A program made the position numbers and the translations under genes. The notes under the pieces were generated by a model. It worked only from the letters and a program-made list of their open reading frames with translations, was not told the origin of the DNA and did not search any database. From Immundisolibacterales bacterium (lineage in GTDB: Bacteria > Pseudomonadota > Gammaproteobacteria > HK1), in assembly GCA_026712715.1 (NCBI GenBank), contig JAPOPW010000043.1, positions 1 to 64,000 on the forward strand: a DNA stretch of 64,000 nt, in the 5' to 3' direction. Below, in pieces: positions 44,369-52,873 of this stretch. Numbering within the stretch: position 1 is the first letter of the stretch; every line of letters begins with the position of its first letter.

Positions 44369-44714
44369 CCGGAGAAGGCCGCGTCTCCGTTCGAGCCGAT
44401 GCAAGGCTCGCCGCGCGCTCCGACCGAATCGGGTCGCGGCCGCAAGGGGAATCGCGGTAGCCGCGCTGCGTTTGCCGACCGGTTCGGATGCGGTGTGGAC
44501 AACCCTTCGGCGGGAACGGTTCGTGCTTTCCGGGTCTCGACGCCGATGCCGCACGGAGCGGCCGCCGGCGCAGGAACTCCGGGGCGTTGTGCTAGCATCG
44601 GGCGACGGTCGCGGGGCGGGGTTCGGGGGGTCCGATCCGGTATCGCCGCGGGAGGCGGCTGGAAGCCTCCGGGGCGTGCCGCGGCGCGGCGGAAAGGCAA
44701 GCGGAGACGAGGCG
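44369..44714 (+). promoter_or_regulatory. Leader region of the second PhyH gene
   Basis: This 346-base gap has no gene. It holds an extended -10 box TGCTAGCAT (44590-44598), 116 bases before the ATG at 44715, and the 11-mer GGGCGTGCCGC at 44672-44682 that also occurs in the leader of the other PhyH gene. No -35 and no known RNA element is recognised. Confidence 0.3.
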
Positions 44715-45512
44715 ATGTCGCTCAAGCTCACCGACGAACAGCTCCGGCATTTCGACGACGAGGGATATCTCTTCCTCCCCGACGTCTTCGACCGTGCGGA
44801 GACGGATCTGCTGCTGCGCGAGGCGCACGGCATCTTCGCCTGCGACCGCAAGGAGGTGGTGCGCGAGCGCGACGGCCGCACCGCGCGCACTGCCTTCGCC
44901 GCCCAGCACTACAACGAGGCGTACGCGCGCCTCGCCCGCCATCCGCGCCTCGTCCGTCCGGTGCAGGAGATCCTCGGCGGCGAGGTCTACATGCACCAGT
45001 TCAAGATCAACGCCAAGGCCGCCTTCGACGGAGACGTGTGGCAGTGGCACCAGGACTACGGGGTCTGGTCGCGCGACGACCAGATGCCCGAATGCCTCGC
45101 CATGAACATCGCCCTGTTCCTCGAGGACGTGACCGAGTTCAACGGCGCGCTGATGTTCATTCCGCGCAGCCACAAGGCGGGGACCCTGGAAGCGGGCCAC
45201 GACGTCGAGACCACGAGCTATCCGCTGTGGACGATCGACAACGCCACCATCGCCCGGCTGGTCGAGGAGGGCGGTCTCGTCTCCCCCAAGGGGCCGGCCG
45301 GCTCGATCATCCTCTTCAACGGCAACCTGGTGCACGGAAGCCCGAGCAACATGTCCCCCTTCGACCGGACCATCGTCTACCTGAGCCTTTGTCGGGTGGA
45401 GAACCACATCCGCCGTTTCAAGCGGCCGGAGTGGGTCGCCCACCGGGACTTCGCGCCCATCGAATGCCTCGGCGACGACTGCCTCCTGCCGCTCGCGCGC
45501 AAGGCGGCCTGA
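44715..45512 (+). CDS. Phytanoyl-CoA dioxygenase (PhyH) family oxygenase, ectoine-hydroxylase-like
   Basis: The 265-residue Fe(II)/2-oxoglutarate oxygenase opens with LTDEQLRHFDDEGYLFLPDVF in the usual family manner. The metal motif HxD lies in WQWHQDYGVW near residue 116, the distal His in NGNLVHGSPSN near residue 210 and the 2-oxoglutarate Arg in FDRTIVYLS just after. The sequence around FKINAKAAFDGDVWQWHQD resembles ectoine hydroxylase-like proteins more than the PhyH at 22647. ATG at 44715 lies 13 bases after an AAGCGGAG ribosome site. It ends 92 bases before hemC, on the same strand, but a functional tie to heme synthesis is not expected. Confidence 0.85.
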   Translation: MSLKLTDEQLRHFDDEGYLFLPDVFDRAETDLLLREAHGIFACDRKEVVRERDGRTARTAFAAQHYNEAYARLARHPRLVRPVQEILGGEVYMHQFKINAKAAFDGDVWQWHQDYGVWSRDDQMPECLAMNIALFLEDVTEFNGALMFIPRSHKAGTLEAGHDVETTSYPLWTIDNATIARLVEEGGLVSPKGPAGSIILFNGNLVHGSPSNMSPFDRTIVYLSLCRVENHIRRFKRPEWVAHRDFAPIECLGDDCLLPLARKAA

Positions 45513-45604
45513 GGGGCTGATTCCGGTCGCCCGCCCCGGCGGCCGGCAGGGCCTCGGTCGAATTCCGGTGGCGTCCCGCCGCCGGAGACGCATTTCTCGC
45601 AACG

Positions 45605-46567
45605 ATGGGAACCCGCTTGAAGCTGCGCATCGGCACCCGCGGATCCCATCTCGCGCGCATCCAGGCGCAAAACGCGGCGGCTCGGCTCAAGGGTCTCGGT
45701 CACGAGACCGAGATCGTGGCCATCTCGACGGCCGGAGACCGGTCGAGCGCTCCCACCTTCGCCGCGATTGGTCCGCAGGGGGTGTTCGTGCGCGAGATCG
45801 AGCAGGCGCTGCTCACCGGAACCGTCGACATCGCGGTGCATTCCCACAAGGACCTTCCCACCGCCTCGCCCGACGAGCTCGTGGTCGGGGCGATTCCCGC
45901 GCGGCGCGACCCGGCGGATGTGCTGGTCGTGCGCGCCGGGCGGCTCGACGACAGGCGCCCGGGCGACCCTGTCCCGCTGCGCGAGAACGCGATCGTCGGC
46001 ACCGCTTCGGTGCGCCGGCAGGTGTGGCTCGCGCACTTTCGGCCGGACCTCGAGGCCCGCTCGCTCCGCGGGAACGTGCTGACCCGGATCCGACGGCTGC
46101 GCGAAGGCCGCTACGACGCGATTCTGCTCGCGCTGGCCGGCCTCGACCGGCTTCGTTCCGGCGAAGGCGAGGGCGAGCCGGCCCTCGATCTGGACGATCT
46201 GACCCTGGTACGCCTCGATCCGGACGTCTTCGTGCCCGCCCCCGCCCAGGGGGCCCTCGCCCTGCAGTGCCGCCGGTCCGACGAGCGGGTGCGCGCCGCG
46301 CTGGCCACGCTCGACGATGCCCGCACCCGCGCCGCCGTCGAGGCCGAGCGCGCCCTGCTCGCCCGCCTCGAGGGCGGGTGCGAGCTCGCCTTCGGCGCCT
46401 GGTGCCGGAACGGCGCCGACGGGAAGGCGGACGAGTGCGCGATGGTCGCCATGGTGGAGACGGCCGGAGAGGTGCGAAGGGCGACGGCGGCGGGACCCGA
46501 GCCGCCCGCCCTCGCGGAAGCGCTCTGGAACGCGCTGTCGGCCACCGGCGGCGCGCGCGGCGGTTGA
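45605..46567 (+). CDS. hemC: Porphobilinogen deaminase (hydroxymethylbilane synthase)
   Basis: The 320-residue enzyme joins four porphobilinogen units to make hydroxymethylbilane. It shows IGTRGSHLARIQAQN at residue 9, HSHKDLPT near residue 82 with the catalytic Asp, and GTASVRRQ near residue 130. The Cys that carries the dipyrromethane cofactor is in LEGGCELAFGAW near residue 260. ATG at 45605. It opens a run of heme genes (hemC, hemD, hemB, hemE, hemQ, hemH) on one strand with short gaps, probably one operon. Confidence 0.95.
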   Translation: MGTRLKLRIGTRGSHLARIQAQNAAARLKGLGHETEIVAISTAGDRSSAPTFAAIGPQGVFVREIEQALLTGTVDIAVHSHKDLPTASPDELVVGAIPARRDPADVLVVRAGRLDDRRPGDPVPLRENAIVGTASVRRQVWLAHFRPDLEARSLRGNVLTRIRRLREGRYDAILLALAGLDRLRSGEGEGEPALDLDDLTLVRLDPDVFVPAPAQGALALQCRRSDERVRAALATLDDARTRAAVEAERALLARLEGGCELAFGAWCRNGADGKADECAMVAMVETAGEVRRATAAGPEPPALAEALWNALSATGGARGG

Positions 46568-46579
46568 CCGGACCGTCCG

Positions 46580-47356
46580 GTGAACGGTCTCGCCGGGCGC
46601 CGCATCCTCCTCACCCGGGAGGGAGAGGACTGCGCCGCGTGGGCGGCGGAGCTCGAGCGCCTCGGAGCGGTGCCGGTGCGCTTCCCGTGCATCGAGTGCC
46701 GCGAGATCGACACCCCGGCCCTTCGCGGACGGCTCGCCGCGGAGCTGCCTCGCGCCCGCTGGCTCGCGTTCACCTCGCGCCGGGGGGTCGCGGCGTTCGC
46801 GACGCTTCGGAAGGGAGGGGGGACTGGCCCGGCTCCGGGCCCGATTCCGGCGCCGGCCGCGGTCCCCGCCGAGGTCAAGGTCGCGGTGGTGGGACCCGCG
46901 ACCGCGCAGGCGGCGGCGAAGACCCTTGGCCGGACGGACCTCGACGGGGGGCCGGGCGGCACCGCCGCGTCGCTCGGCGCGGCCCTCGCCCCGATGCTCG
47001 CACCCCGCGACCGCGTGCTGATCGCGGTCGCGGAGAACGCGGGGCGGACCCTCGAGGCGGCCATCGCGTCCGCCGGAGCGGATTGCGCCCGGCTCGACGT
47101 CTATCGCACCGTTCCGAGTCCTCCGGCCGCGCGCAAGGCTGCATCCTCCACCCTGGGGGCGGATAATGTGTTCCTCGCGAGCCCCTCCGCCGTCAGCGGG
47201 TTCGTCAATCGGGTACGGCTGGATTCCGCCCCCGGTATCTTCACCATCGGACCGACGACGACGGCGGCGGCGCGAGCGGCCGGACTCGAGGTGACCGGCG
47301 AGGCGGCGCGACCGGGGCTGGACGGACTTGTGGAGGCAATGCGATGCGCGAGCTGA
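46580..47356 (+). CDS. hemD: Uroporphyrinogen-III synthase
   Basis: The 258-residue protein follows hemC by 12 bases. It cyclises hydroxymethylbilane with inversion of ring D. Typical weakly conserved features are visible: GRRILLTREGEDCAAWAAEL at the start in part, WLAFTSRRGVAAF near residue 58 and VYRTVPSP near residue 173. NVFLASPSAVSGFV follows near residue 195, and TIGPTTTAAARAAGLEVT closes it. A Pro/Gly-rich insert (about residues 76-95) sits between the two domains. GTG at 46580. The 3' end overlaps hemB by 13 bases. Confidence 0.88.
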   Translation: MNGLAGRRILLTREGEDCAAWAAELERLGAVPVRFPCIECREIDTPALRGRLAAELPRARWLAFTSRRGVAAFATLRKGGGTGPAPGPIPAPAAVPAEVKVAVVGPATAQAAAKTLGRTDLDGGPGGTAASLGAALAPMLAPRDRVLIAVAENAGRTLEAAIASAGADCARLDVYRTVPSPPAARKAASSTLGADNVFLASPSAVSGFVNRVRLDSAPGIFTIGPTTTAAARAAGLEVTGEAARPGLDGLVEAMRCAS

Positions 47357-48345
47357 CCATCACCGGGCCGGGGCGGATCCGGCCCCGCCGGCTGCGCCGC
47401 ACGGCGGCCATGCGCGATCTCGTGGCGGAGACCCGGATCTCCCCCGACCAGTTCATCCTGCCCCACTTCGTGCTTCCCGTCGAGCGGGCCGAGGAGCCCG
47501 TTCCTTCCATGCCGGGGATCTCCCTCATGGGGGTCGAGAACCTCCTTCGCCAGGTGGAGTCGGACCTCGCGCTCGGGATCCGCTCGGTGCTCCTCTTCGG
47601 CCATCCTGTCCAGGGCACCAAGTCTCCGGGCGGCGAGGCGGCGGCAGATGCGCAAGGCGCGGTGCAGCAGGCAGTGACCCGGCTCAAGGCGGCGTTCGGC
47701 GACAGCCTCGTCGTGATGACCGACGTCTGCCTCTGCTCCTACACCGATCACGGACACTGCGGCATCATCGAGGGGGGCGAGGTGGACAACGATCGCTCAC
47801 TTCGGCCGCTCGTCGAGACGGCCCTCAGCCACGCTCGGTCCGGCGCCGACGTGGTGGCCCCGTCGGACATGATGGACGGGCGGGTGGGGGCGATCCGCGA
47901 CGCGCTCGACACCGAGGGGCTCGGCGGCGTCGCGGTCCTCGCCTATTCCGCGAAATACGCGTCCGCCTACTATGGCCCGTTCCGGGACGCGGCGGATTCC
48001 GCACCGGCCCACGGCGACCGCCAGAGCTACCAGATGGACTGCCGCAACGGACTCGAGGCGATTCGGGAGGCCGAGCTCGACGAGAGCGAGGGGGCGGACA
48101 TGGTGATGGTGAAGCCGGCCCTGGCCTACCTCGACGTCATTGCCGCGGTTCGCTCCGCGACCACCCTGCCGCTTGCCGCCTACAACGTGTCCGGCGAGTA
48201 CTCGGCGGTCAAGGCCGCGGCCGCCAACGGATGGCTGGACGAGGCGCGGGTCGTGCGGGAGAACCTGATGGGCATCCGCCGCGCGGGCGCCGATCTCATC
48301 ATCACCTACCACTGCCGGGACGCGCTGCGGGAGAAGTGGCTGTGA
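47344..48345 (+). CDS. hemB: Delta-aminolevulinic acid dehydratase (porphobilinogen synthase)
   Basis: The 333-residue enzyme joins two 5-aminolevulinate molecules into porphobilinogen. The zinc-type metal site is intact (DVCLCSYTDHGHCGI near residue 120, three Cys). The first active-site Lys is in YSAKYASAYYGPFR near residue 200, and the second, Schiff-base Lys in MVMVKPALAYLD near residue 255. Many relatives use a Mg-type site without these Cys, so this one is zinc-dependent. ATG at 47344 lies inside the end of hemD, giving translational coupling. Confidence 0.96.
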   Translation: MRELTITGPGRIRPRRLRRTAAMRDLVAETRISPDQFILPHFVLPVERAEEPVPSMPGISLMGVENLLRQVESDLALGIRSVLLFGHPVQGTKSPGGEAAADAQGAVQQAVTRLKAAFGDSLVVMTDVCLCSYTDHGHCGIIEGGEVDNDRSLRPLVETALSHARSGADVVAPSDMMDGRVGAIRDALDTEGLGGVAVLAYSAKYASAYYGPFRDAADSAPAHGDRQSYQMDCRNGLEAIREAELDESEGADMVMVKPALAYLDVIAAVRSATTLPLAAYNVSGEYSAVKAAAANGWLDEARVVRENLMGIRRAGADLIITYHCRDALREKWL

Positions 48346-48442
48346 ACGGCGAACCCCGGGGCCATCTCCGCGGACCCGGCCGGCGCACGCGGGGCCGGCC
48401 CTTCCCGGCTCCACTCGCCCGGACCGCTCCGGCGCCGCCGGC

Positions 48443-49582
48443 TTGAACGAGACAGCGGGTCGGAACGCCGCCGCCGGCGCGTCGGGTCTTTCGGGAAACG
48501 GCACGTCCACCGGTCCGATTTCCGGTTCCGACCGTCGCCGCGGGAGCCGGGCGGGCGGCGGCACTCCGGCCACCCTCTTCGAGCGCGCGATCGCGCGCGA
48601 GCCGGTCCCGCGCCGCCCGCTCTGGATCATGCGCCAGGCCGGGCGCTACCTCCCCGAGTACCGGGAGCTCAGGAAACGCCACCGGTTCAAGGACCTCGCC
48701 CGCAACCCGGAGCTCGCGGCCGAGGTCACCCTGCAGCCGCTCCGCCGCTTTCCCTTCGACGCGGCGATCGTGTTCGCCGACATCATGAGCCCGGTGCCGG
48801 CCCTCGGCGTCGGATTCGACTTCGATCCGGGCCCGGTGGTGGCCGAGCCCCTCCGCTCGGCGGCGGCGGTCGCGGCCCTGCCCGAGCCCGATCCGGAAGA
48901 GGCGGCGCCGGAGGTGATCGAAGCCCTCCGGCACGTGCGCGGCGCCCTGCCGGCGAATACTGCCCTGCTCGGTTTCTGCGGCGCCCCCTGGACCCTCGCC
49001 GCCTATCTCGTGGAGGGCCGCGGGGTGAAGGACTTTCCGACCCTGCGGGCGTTCGCGGCCGCCGAGCCGCGCGCGCTCGAAGACCTCCTTGCGCGCCTGT
49101 CGCGCCTGATGGCGGGCTATCTCGTGCGCCAGGGCGAAGCGGGGGCGGACGCCGTGCAGATCTTCGATTCCTGGGCCGGCCTGCTTTCTCTCGCCGATTG
49201 GGAACGTCTCATCCGCCCCCACCTTCAGACGATGCTGGAATCGGTCGGCGCCGCCGGAGTCAAGCGGATCCTGTTCGTGCAGAACGCCCCGCATCTCGTG
49301 GACGCCTACGCCCGCCTGCCGGCGGAGGTGCTCGCGGTGGACTGGCGGGTGGACCTCGGCGTGCTCCAGCGCCGGCACGGCGGCCGGCGCGCCGTCCAGG
49401 GAAACATCGACCCCGCGGTCCTCACCGCCGGGCCGGGCGCCGCGCGCGCGGCCGCGGGAGAGCTGCTTGGTCGGGTGAACCCGACCGGCCACATTGTCAA
49501 TCTCGGCCACGGGATCCTCCCCGCGACGCCCCTCGAGAGCGTGGCGGCGCTGGTGGAGGCGGTTCACGGCGAGTCCGCATGA
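48443..49582 (+). CDS. hemE: Uroporphyrinogen decarboxylase
   Basis: The 379-residue enzyme converts uroporphyrinogen III to coproporphyrinogen III. The signature WIMRQAGRYLPEYR lies near residue 62 and FADIMSPVPALG near residue 110. FCGAPWTLAAYLVEG follows near residue 180, with GNIDPAVLT near residue 322 and NLGHGILPATPLE near residue 353. The start is uncertain. The only usual start codon before the signature is TTG at 48443, with a poor ribosome site, giving about 40 extra Gly/Ser-rich residues compared with typical HemE. The gap after hemB is 97 bases. Confidence 0.93.
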   Translation: MNETAGRNAAAGASGLSGNGTSTGPISGSDRRRGSRAGGGTPATLFERAIAREPVPRRPLWIMRQAGRYLPEYRELRKRHRFKDLARNPELAAEVTLQPLRRFPFDAAIVFADIMSPVPALGVGFDFDPGPVVAEPLRSAAAVAALPEPDPEEAAPEVIEALRHVRGALPANTALLGFCGAPWTLAAYLVEGRGVKDFPTLRAFAAAEPRALEDLLARLSRLMAGYLVRQGEAGADAVQIFDSWAGLLSLADWERLIRPHLQTMLESVGAAGVKRILFVQNAPHLVDAYARLPAEVLAVDWRVDLGVLQRRHGGRRAVQGNIDPAVLTAGPGAARAAAGELLGRVNPTGHIVNLGHGILPATPLESVAALVEAVHGESA

Positions 49583-49643
49583 GTCCTCGCGCGCGGGGCT
49601 CCGTACTGGCGCGGCCGCCTGACACTCGATCGACGTACCAGCC

Positions 49644-50393
49644 ATGAGCGAGAGCGAGCGAACCCCGCCATCCGCGCCCCCGGCGCCGGACTTGAGCGAG
49701 AAGGGCACCCGGGACGGCGGGCGGACCTCCCTCGACCGCCGGCTGTTCCTGAAGTTCACGGCCTTCGGGGGCTGCCATGACGCGGGAGGCGCGGCTCGGG
49801 CCCTCGAGGAGAGCGGCGTCACCGGCGCGCTCTACCTCGACGCCAACGATCCGCGCGGTATCGGGATCGTGGCCGCGAGCGAGGACCCGGACCATTTCGT
49901 CACCGGATTTCGCGACTTGCTCGGTGCGCCGCCATTCGACCGCATGGAGCACAAGGCGGAGCTCGACATGCTCGGCCGCACGTATTCCATCGGCTACGAG
50001 TCCGATCTCGAGCACGTGCTCTTCGAACGGCCGATCTCGCGAATCGCGGACCCGGCGCTTCGCTGGGCGATCTGGTATCCACTGCGGCGGGCGAAGAGCT
50101 TCGCGAGGCTGTCCGCGGACGACCAGCGCCGCATCCTCGCCGAGCACGGGACGCTCGGCCACCGCTACGGCGCGGCCGGGCTCGCCCTCGACGTCCGCCT
50201 CGCCTGCCACGGCCTCGACAAGAACGACAACGACTTCATCATCGGACTGCTCGGGGCGGAGCTTTTTCCGCTCTCCTCCATCGTGCAGTCGATGCGCGGC
50301 ACGGAGCAGACCTCCCGCTACCTCGAGAGCCTAGGGCCGTTCTTCGTCGGCCGGGCGGTGTGGCAGGGCAGGGGGCGGACGGCCGCTTCGTGA
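49644..50393 (+). CDS. hemQ: Chlorite dismutase-family coproheme decarboxylase (HemQ/ChdC)
   Basis: The 249-residue protein belongs to the chlorite dismutase-like family that contains HemQ, which turns coproheme into heme b. The conserved Tyr that becomes the catalytic radical fits IWYPLRRAKSF near residue 147. The proximal heme His fits LAEHGTLGHRY near residue 172. Two differences from Firmicutes HemQ are visible: the Lys five residues into the YPxxK motif is Arg here, and the distal Gln position downstream of the His is Ala, as reported for actinobacterial forms. A 30-residue Pro-rich N-terminus precedes the fold. It lies between hemE and hemH and overlaps hemH by 4 bases, which strongly supports a heme role. 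Confidence 0.82.
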   Translation: MSESERTPPSAPPAPDLSEKGTRDGGRTSLDRRLFLKFTAFGGCHDAGGAARALEESGVTGALYLDANDPRGIGIVAASEDPDHFVTGFRDLLGAPPFDRMEHKAELDMLGRTYSIGYESDLEHVLFERPISRIADPALRWAIWYPLRRAKSFARLSADDQRRILAEHGTLGHRYGAAGLALDVRLACHGLDKNDNDFIIGLLGAELFPLSSIVQSMRGTEQTSRYLESLGPFFVGRAVWQGRGRTAAS

Positions 50394-51502
50394 CCGCGGA
50401 GCGGCTCTTCGACGACGGGGCGAACCGCTACGACGCGCTCCTCGTCGTCTCCTTCGGAGGACCGGAAGGCCCCGAGGACGTCATGCCGTTCCTCGACAAC
50501 GTACTCGAGGGCCTGCGGCTGCCGGAAGCGGCGAAGCGCGCGGTCGCCCGGCGCTACGAACGGTTCGGCGGGGTGAGCCCCATCAACGCCCATACCCGGG
50601 CACTCGTCGCGGCGCTCGAAGACGCGCTCGCGCGCGCCGGGCTCGCGCTTCCCGTCTATTGCGGCAACCGCAACTGGCACCCCCTGCTCCCGGACACCCT
50701 GCGAAAGATGGAGACGGACGGCATCGAGCGCGCGGCCGCCTTCGTCACCAGCACCTTCGGCTCCTACAACGGCTGCCGCAAGTACCGCGAGGACCTCCAC
50801 GCGGCCGCCCGCGGACTCGAGCGCCCGCCGCAGATCGACAAGCTCCGGTACGGATACAACCATCCCGGGTTCATCGCCGCCTTCACCGAACGGGTGCGTG
50901 ACGCGCTCGCGAAGATTCCGGCGAAGCGGCGCGACGATGCCCCGATCCTCTTCACCGCCCACAGCCTGCCGGAGGCCGCCGCGCGCCGCGCGCCCTACGT
51001 GGAGCAGCTTCGCGAGGCCTGCGCCCTGGTCGCCGCCGGGCTCGGGCGCCCCGGTTCGCGCCGGCGGCTCGTCTTCCAGAGCCGCAACGCCCGCTACGGC
51101 CCCGACGACTGGCTCGGACCCGACGTCCGCGACGCGCTGGCCGAAGAGAAGTCAAACGGGGCGACGGACGTGGTGCTCGCGCCGATCGGCTTCGTCTGCG
51201 ATCACCTGGAGGTCGTGCTCGACCTCGACGTCGAGGCGAAGGAGCGCGCGGACGAGCTCGGAATCGGCATGGTCCGGGCGGCCACCGTCGGGACTCATCC
51301 GGAGTTCGTCGGCATGGTCCTGGACCTCGTTCGCGAACGCATGACCGCGGACCCGGTGCGGGCGGCGCTCGGCTCGCGGGGGCCGAGCCACGACCTCTGT
51401 CCCTCGGACTGCTGCCCCTCGGGCCGCCCGGGCCCGGGGAAGCCGGCCATCGGCGGCCACCCGCTTCCGCCCGCCTGGCCCGACCCGCCGCCGGATCGCT
51501 GA
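50390..51502 (+). CDS. hemH: Ferrochelatase, probably coproporphyrin type (HemH/CpfC)
   Basis: The 370-residue enzyme inserts ferrous iron into a porphyrin. It shows VSFGGPEGPEDVMPFLDNV at the start, FGGVSPINAHTR near residue 56, TSTFGSYNGCRKYRED near residue 117 and the metal-site His in LFTAHSLPEAA near residue 190. IGFVCDHLEVVLDLD follows near residue 265. The opening and the SYNGCRKYRE segment are like actinobacterial coproporphyrin ferrochelatases. Cys residues in that segment and in LCPSDCCPSG near residue 345 resemble ligands of the [2Fe-2S] cluster seen in some bacterial ferrochelatases. GTG at 50390 overlaps the hemQ stop; GTG at 50360 is less likely. Confidence 0.92.
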   Translation: MTAERLFDDGANRYDALLVVSFGGPEGPEDVMPFLDNVLEGLRLPEAAKRAVARRYERFGGVSPINAHTRALVAALEDALARAGLALPVYCGNRNWHPLLPDTLRKMETDGIERAAAFVTSTFGSYNGCRKYREDLHAAARGLERPPQIDKLRYGYNHPGFIAAFTERVRDALAKIPAKRRDDAPILFTAHSLPEAAARRAPYVEQLREACALVAAGLGRPGSRRRLVFQSRNARYGPDDWLGPDVRDALAEEKSNGATDVVLAPIGFVCDHLEVVLDLDVEAKERADELGIGMVRAATVGTHPEFVGMVLDLVRERMTADPVRAALGSRGPSHDLCPSDCCPSGRPGPGKPAIGGHPLPPAWPDPPPDR

Positions 51503-51505
51503 TCC

Positions 51506-52873
51506 TTGGCCGCCCGCCGGCATCGGAGCGATGTCGTCGTCATCGGCGCCGGTCTCTCCGGGCTCGCGGCGGCGCTCCACCTCGAGGCGCACGGGGCCCG
51601 TGTCGAGGTCCTCGAAGCCCAGGACCGGGTCGGCGGGCGCGTGCACTCGATGCGCGGCCCCGGACCTCGCCGGGAGGCCGGAGGGGCGTACATCGGCGCG
51701 GGGTACCGCCGGGTGATCGGCGCCGCGGAACGGCTCGGGGTCGACCTCGTCGACGTGACCTCGATGCTCTCGTTCTTTCGCGAGCAGGAGCTCGTTCTGG
51801 ACGGCGAGCTCATCCGGCAGTCGCAGTGGCCCGACCATCCGCGCAACCCGTTCCCCGAGCGCGACCGCTCGCTCATGCCGTGGACCTGCCACCGGGTGCT
51901 CGCGGTGCGCGAGAATCCGCTCTCCACCCCGGGCGAATGGCTCGCACCGGAGATGGCGGGCCACGACATTCCCGTCCACCAATGGCTCGCGGGACTCGGG
52001 TACGGCGAGCGGGCGATCCGGCTCGGCTACGGGCTCAACCCGAGCTTCGGCGACGAGGCCCGCGAGGCCTCGGCCCTGCTCGGGTTCTTCCGCGCGGCCT
52101 TCTCCGTCGCGCAGCGCCGGCTCGCTCCCGCCGGGGTCCTCGGATACACCGCGTGCGACGGCGTGCAGCGCATCCCCGAGGCGATGGCCGGAGCGCTTCC
52201 CCGGGAGGTCCGTCTCGGCCGTTCCGTCACCGCCATCGGATGGGGCCGGAGCGGGGCGGAGGTGCGTTGCGCCGACGGGTCCGAATATGCCGCCCCGCAC
52301 GTCGTCTGCTCCGTGCCGTTCAGCGTTCTTCGGGGCATTGCGGTGGAGCCGCCGTTCCCGGAGCGGCAGGCCGAAGCGATCCGAAGCCTCTCCGCCCAGC
52401 CCGTGACCCAGGTCTACTTCGCGCACCGTTCGCGGTTCTGGGAGGGCGACGGCCATTCTCCGAGCATGTTCACGGACGGCCCCGCGGGCATGGTGGCCGC
52501 GGCACGCGACGGCGAGGACCCGGAGGAAGTCACGAGCTTCACCGCGTGGGCGATGGGCCGCAACGCGCGCCGGCTGGACGCGCTGCCGACTGCGGAAGCC
52601 GGCCGCGTGGTCCGCGAAGCGGTCGAGGCCGTCCGGCCCGCGGCGAAGGACCAGCTCGAGCTTGTCGGTGTCAAGTCGTGGGGTCGCGATCCCTTCGCGC
52701 GGGGTGGCTGGGCGTTCTTCAAGCCGGGCGAGATCAACCGCTTCGCGAGCGAGATGGGCCGGCCGCACGGGCCGATCCGGCTCTGCGGCGAGCACCTGGC
52801 GCGCGATGCCCGCGGCATGGAAGGCGCAATGGAATCCGGCGAACGGGCGGCCCGGGACATCCTCTCCGCGTAA
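51506..52873 (+). CDS. Flavin amine oxidase-family protein
   Basis: The 455-residue FAD protein has the dinucleotide motif VVIGAGLSGLAAALHLEAHG near residue 10 in part, VLEAQDRVGGRVHS near residue 38 and a C-terminal FAD-contact region (PIRLCGEHLARDARGMEGAMESG in two halves). It reads most like monoamine or L-amino-acid oxidases. It belongs to the same fold as protoporphyrinogen/coproporphyrinogen oxidase (HemY/CgoX). It starts 4 bases after hemH with TTG at 51506, so operon membership is likely. A role as the missing coproporphyrinogen oxidase is possible but not shown by sequence. Confidence 0.8.
   Translation: MAARRHRSDVVVIGAGLSGLAAALHLEAHGARVEVLEAQDRVGGRVHSMRGPGPRREAGGAYIGAGYRRVIGAAERLGVDLVDVTSMLSFFREQELVLDGELIRQSQWPDHPRNPFPERDRSLMPWTCHRVLAVRENPLSTPGEWLAPEMAGHDIPVHQWLAGLGYGERAIRLGYGLNPSFGDEAREASALLGFFRAAFSVAQRRLAPAGVLGYTACDGVQRIPEAMAGALPREVRLGRSVTAIGWGRSGAEVRCADGSEYAAPHVVCSVPFSVLRGIAVEPPFPERQAEAIRSLSAQPVTQVYFAHRSRFWEGDGHSPSMFTDGPAGMVAAARDGEDPEEVTSFTAWAMGRNARRLDALPTAEAGRVVREAVEAVRPAAKDQLELVGVKSWGRDPFARGGWAFFKPGEINRFASEMGRPHGPIRLCGEHLARDARGMEGAMESGERAARDILSA

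Noticed and set aside
44370-44390. A 6-pair hairpin just after the sialidase-like gene as terminator
   Set aside because: The stem is short and no T-run follows.
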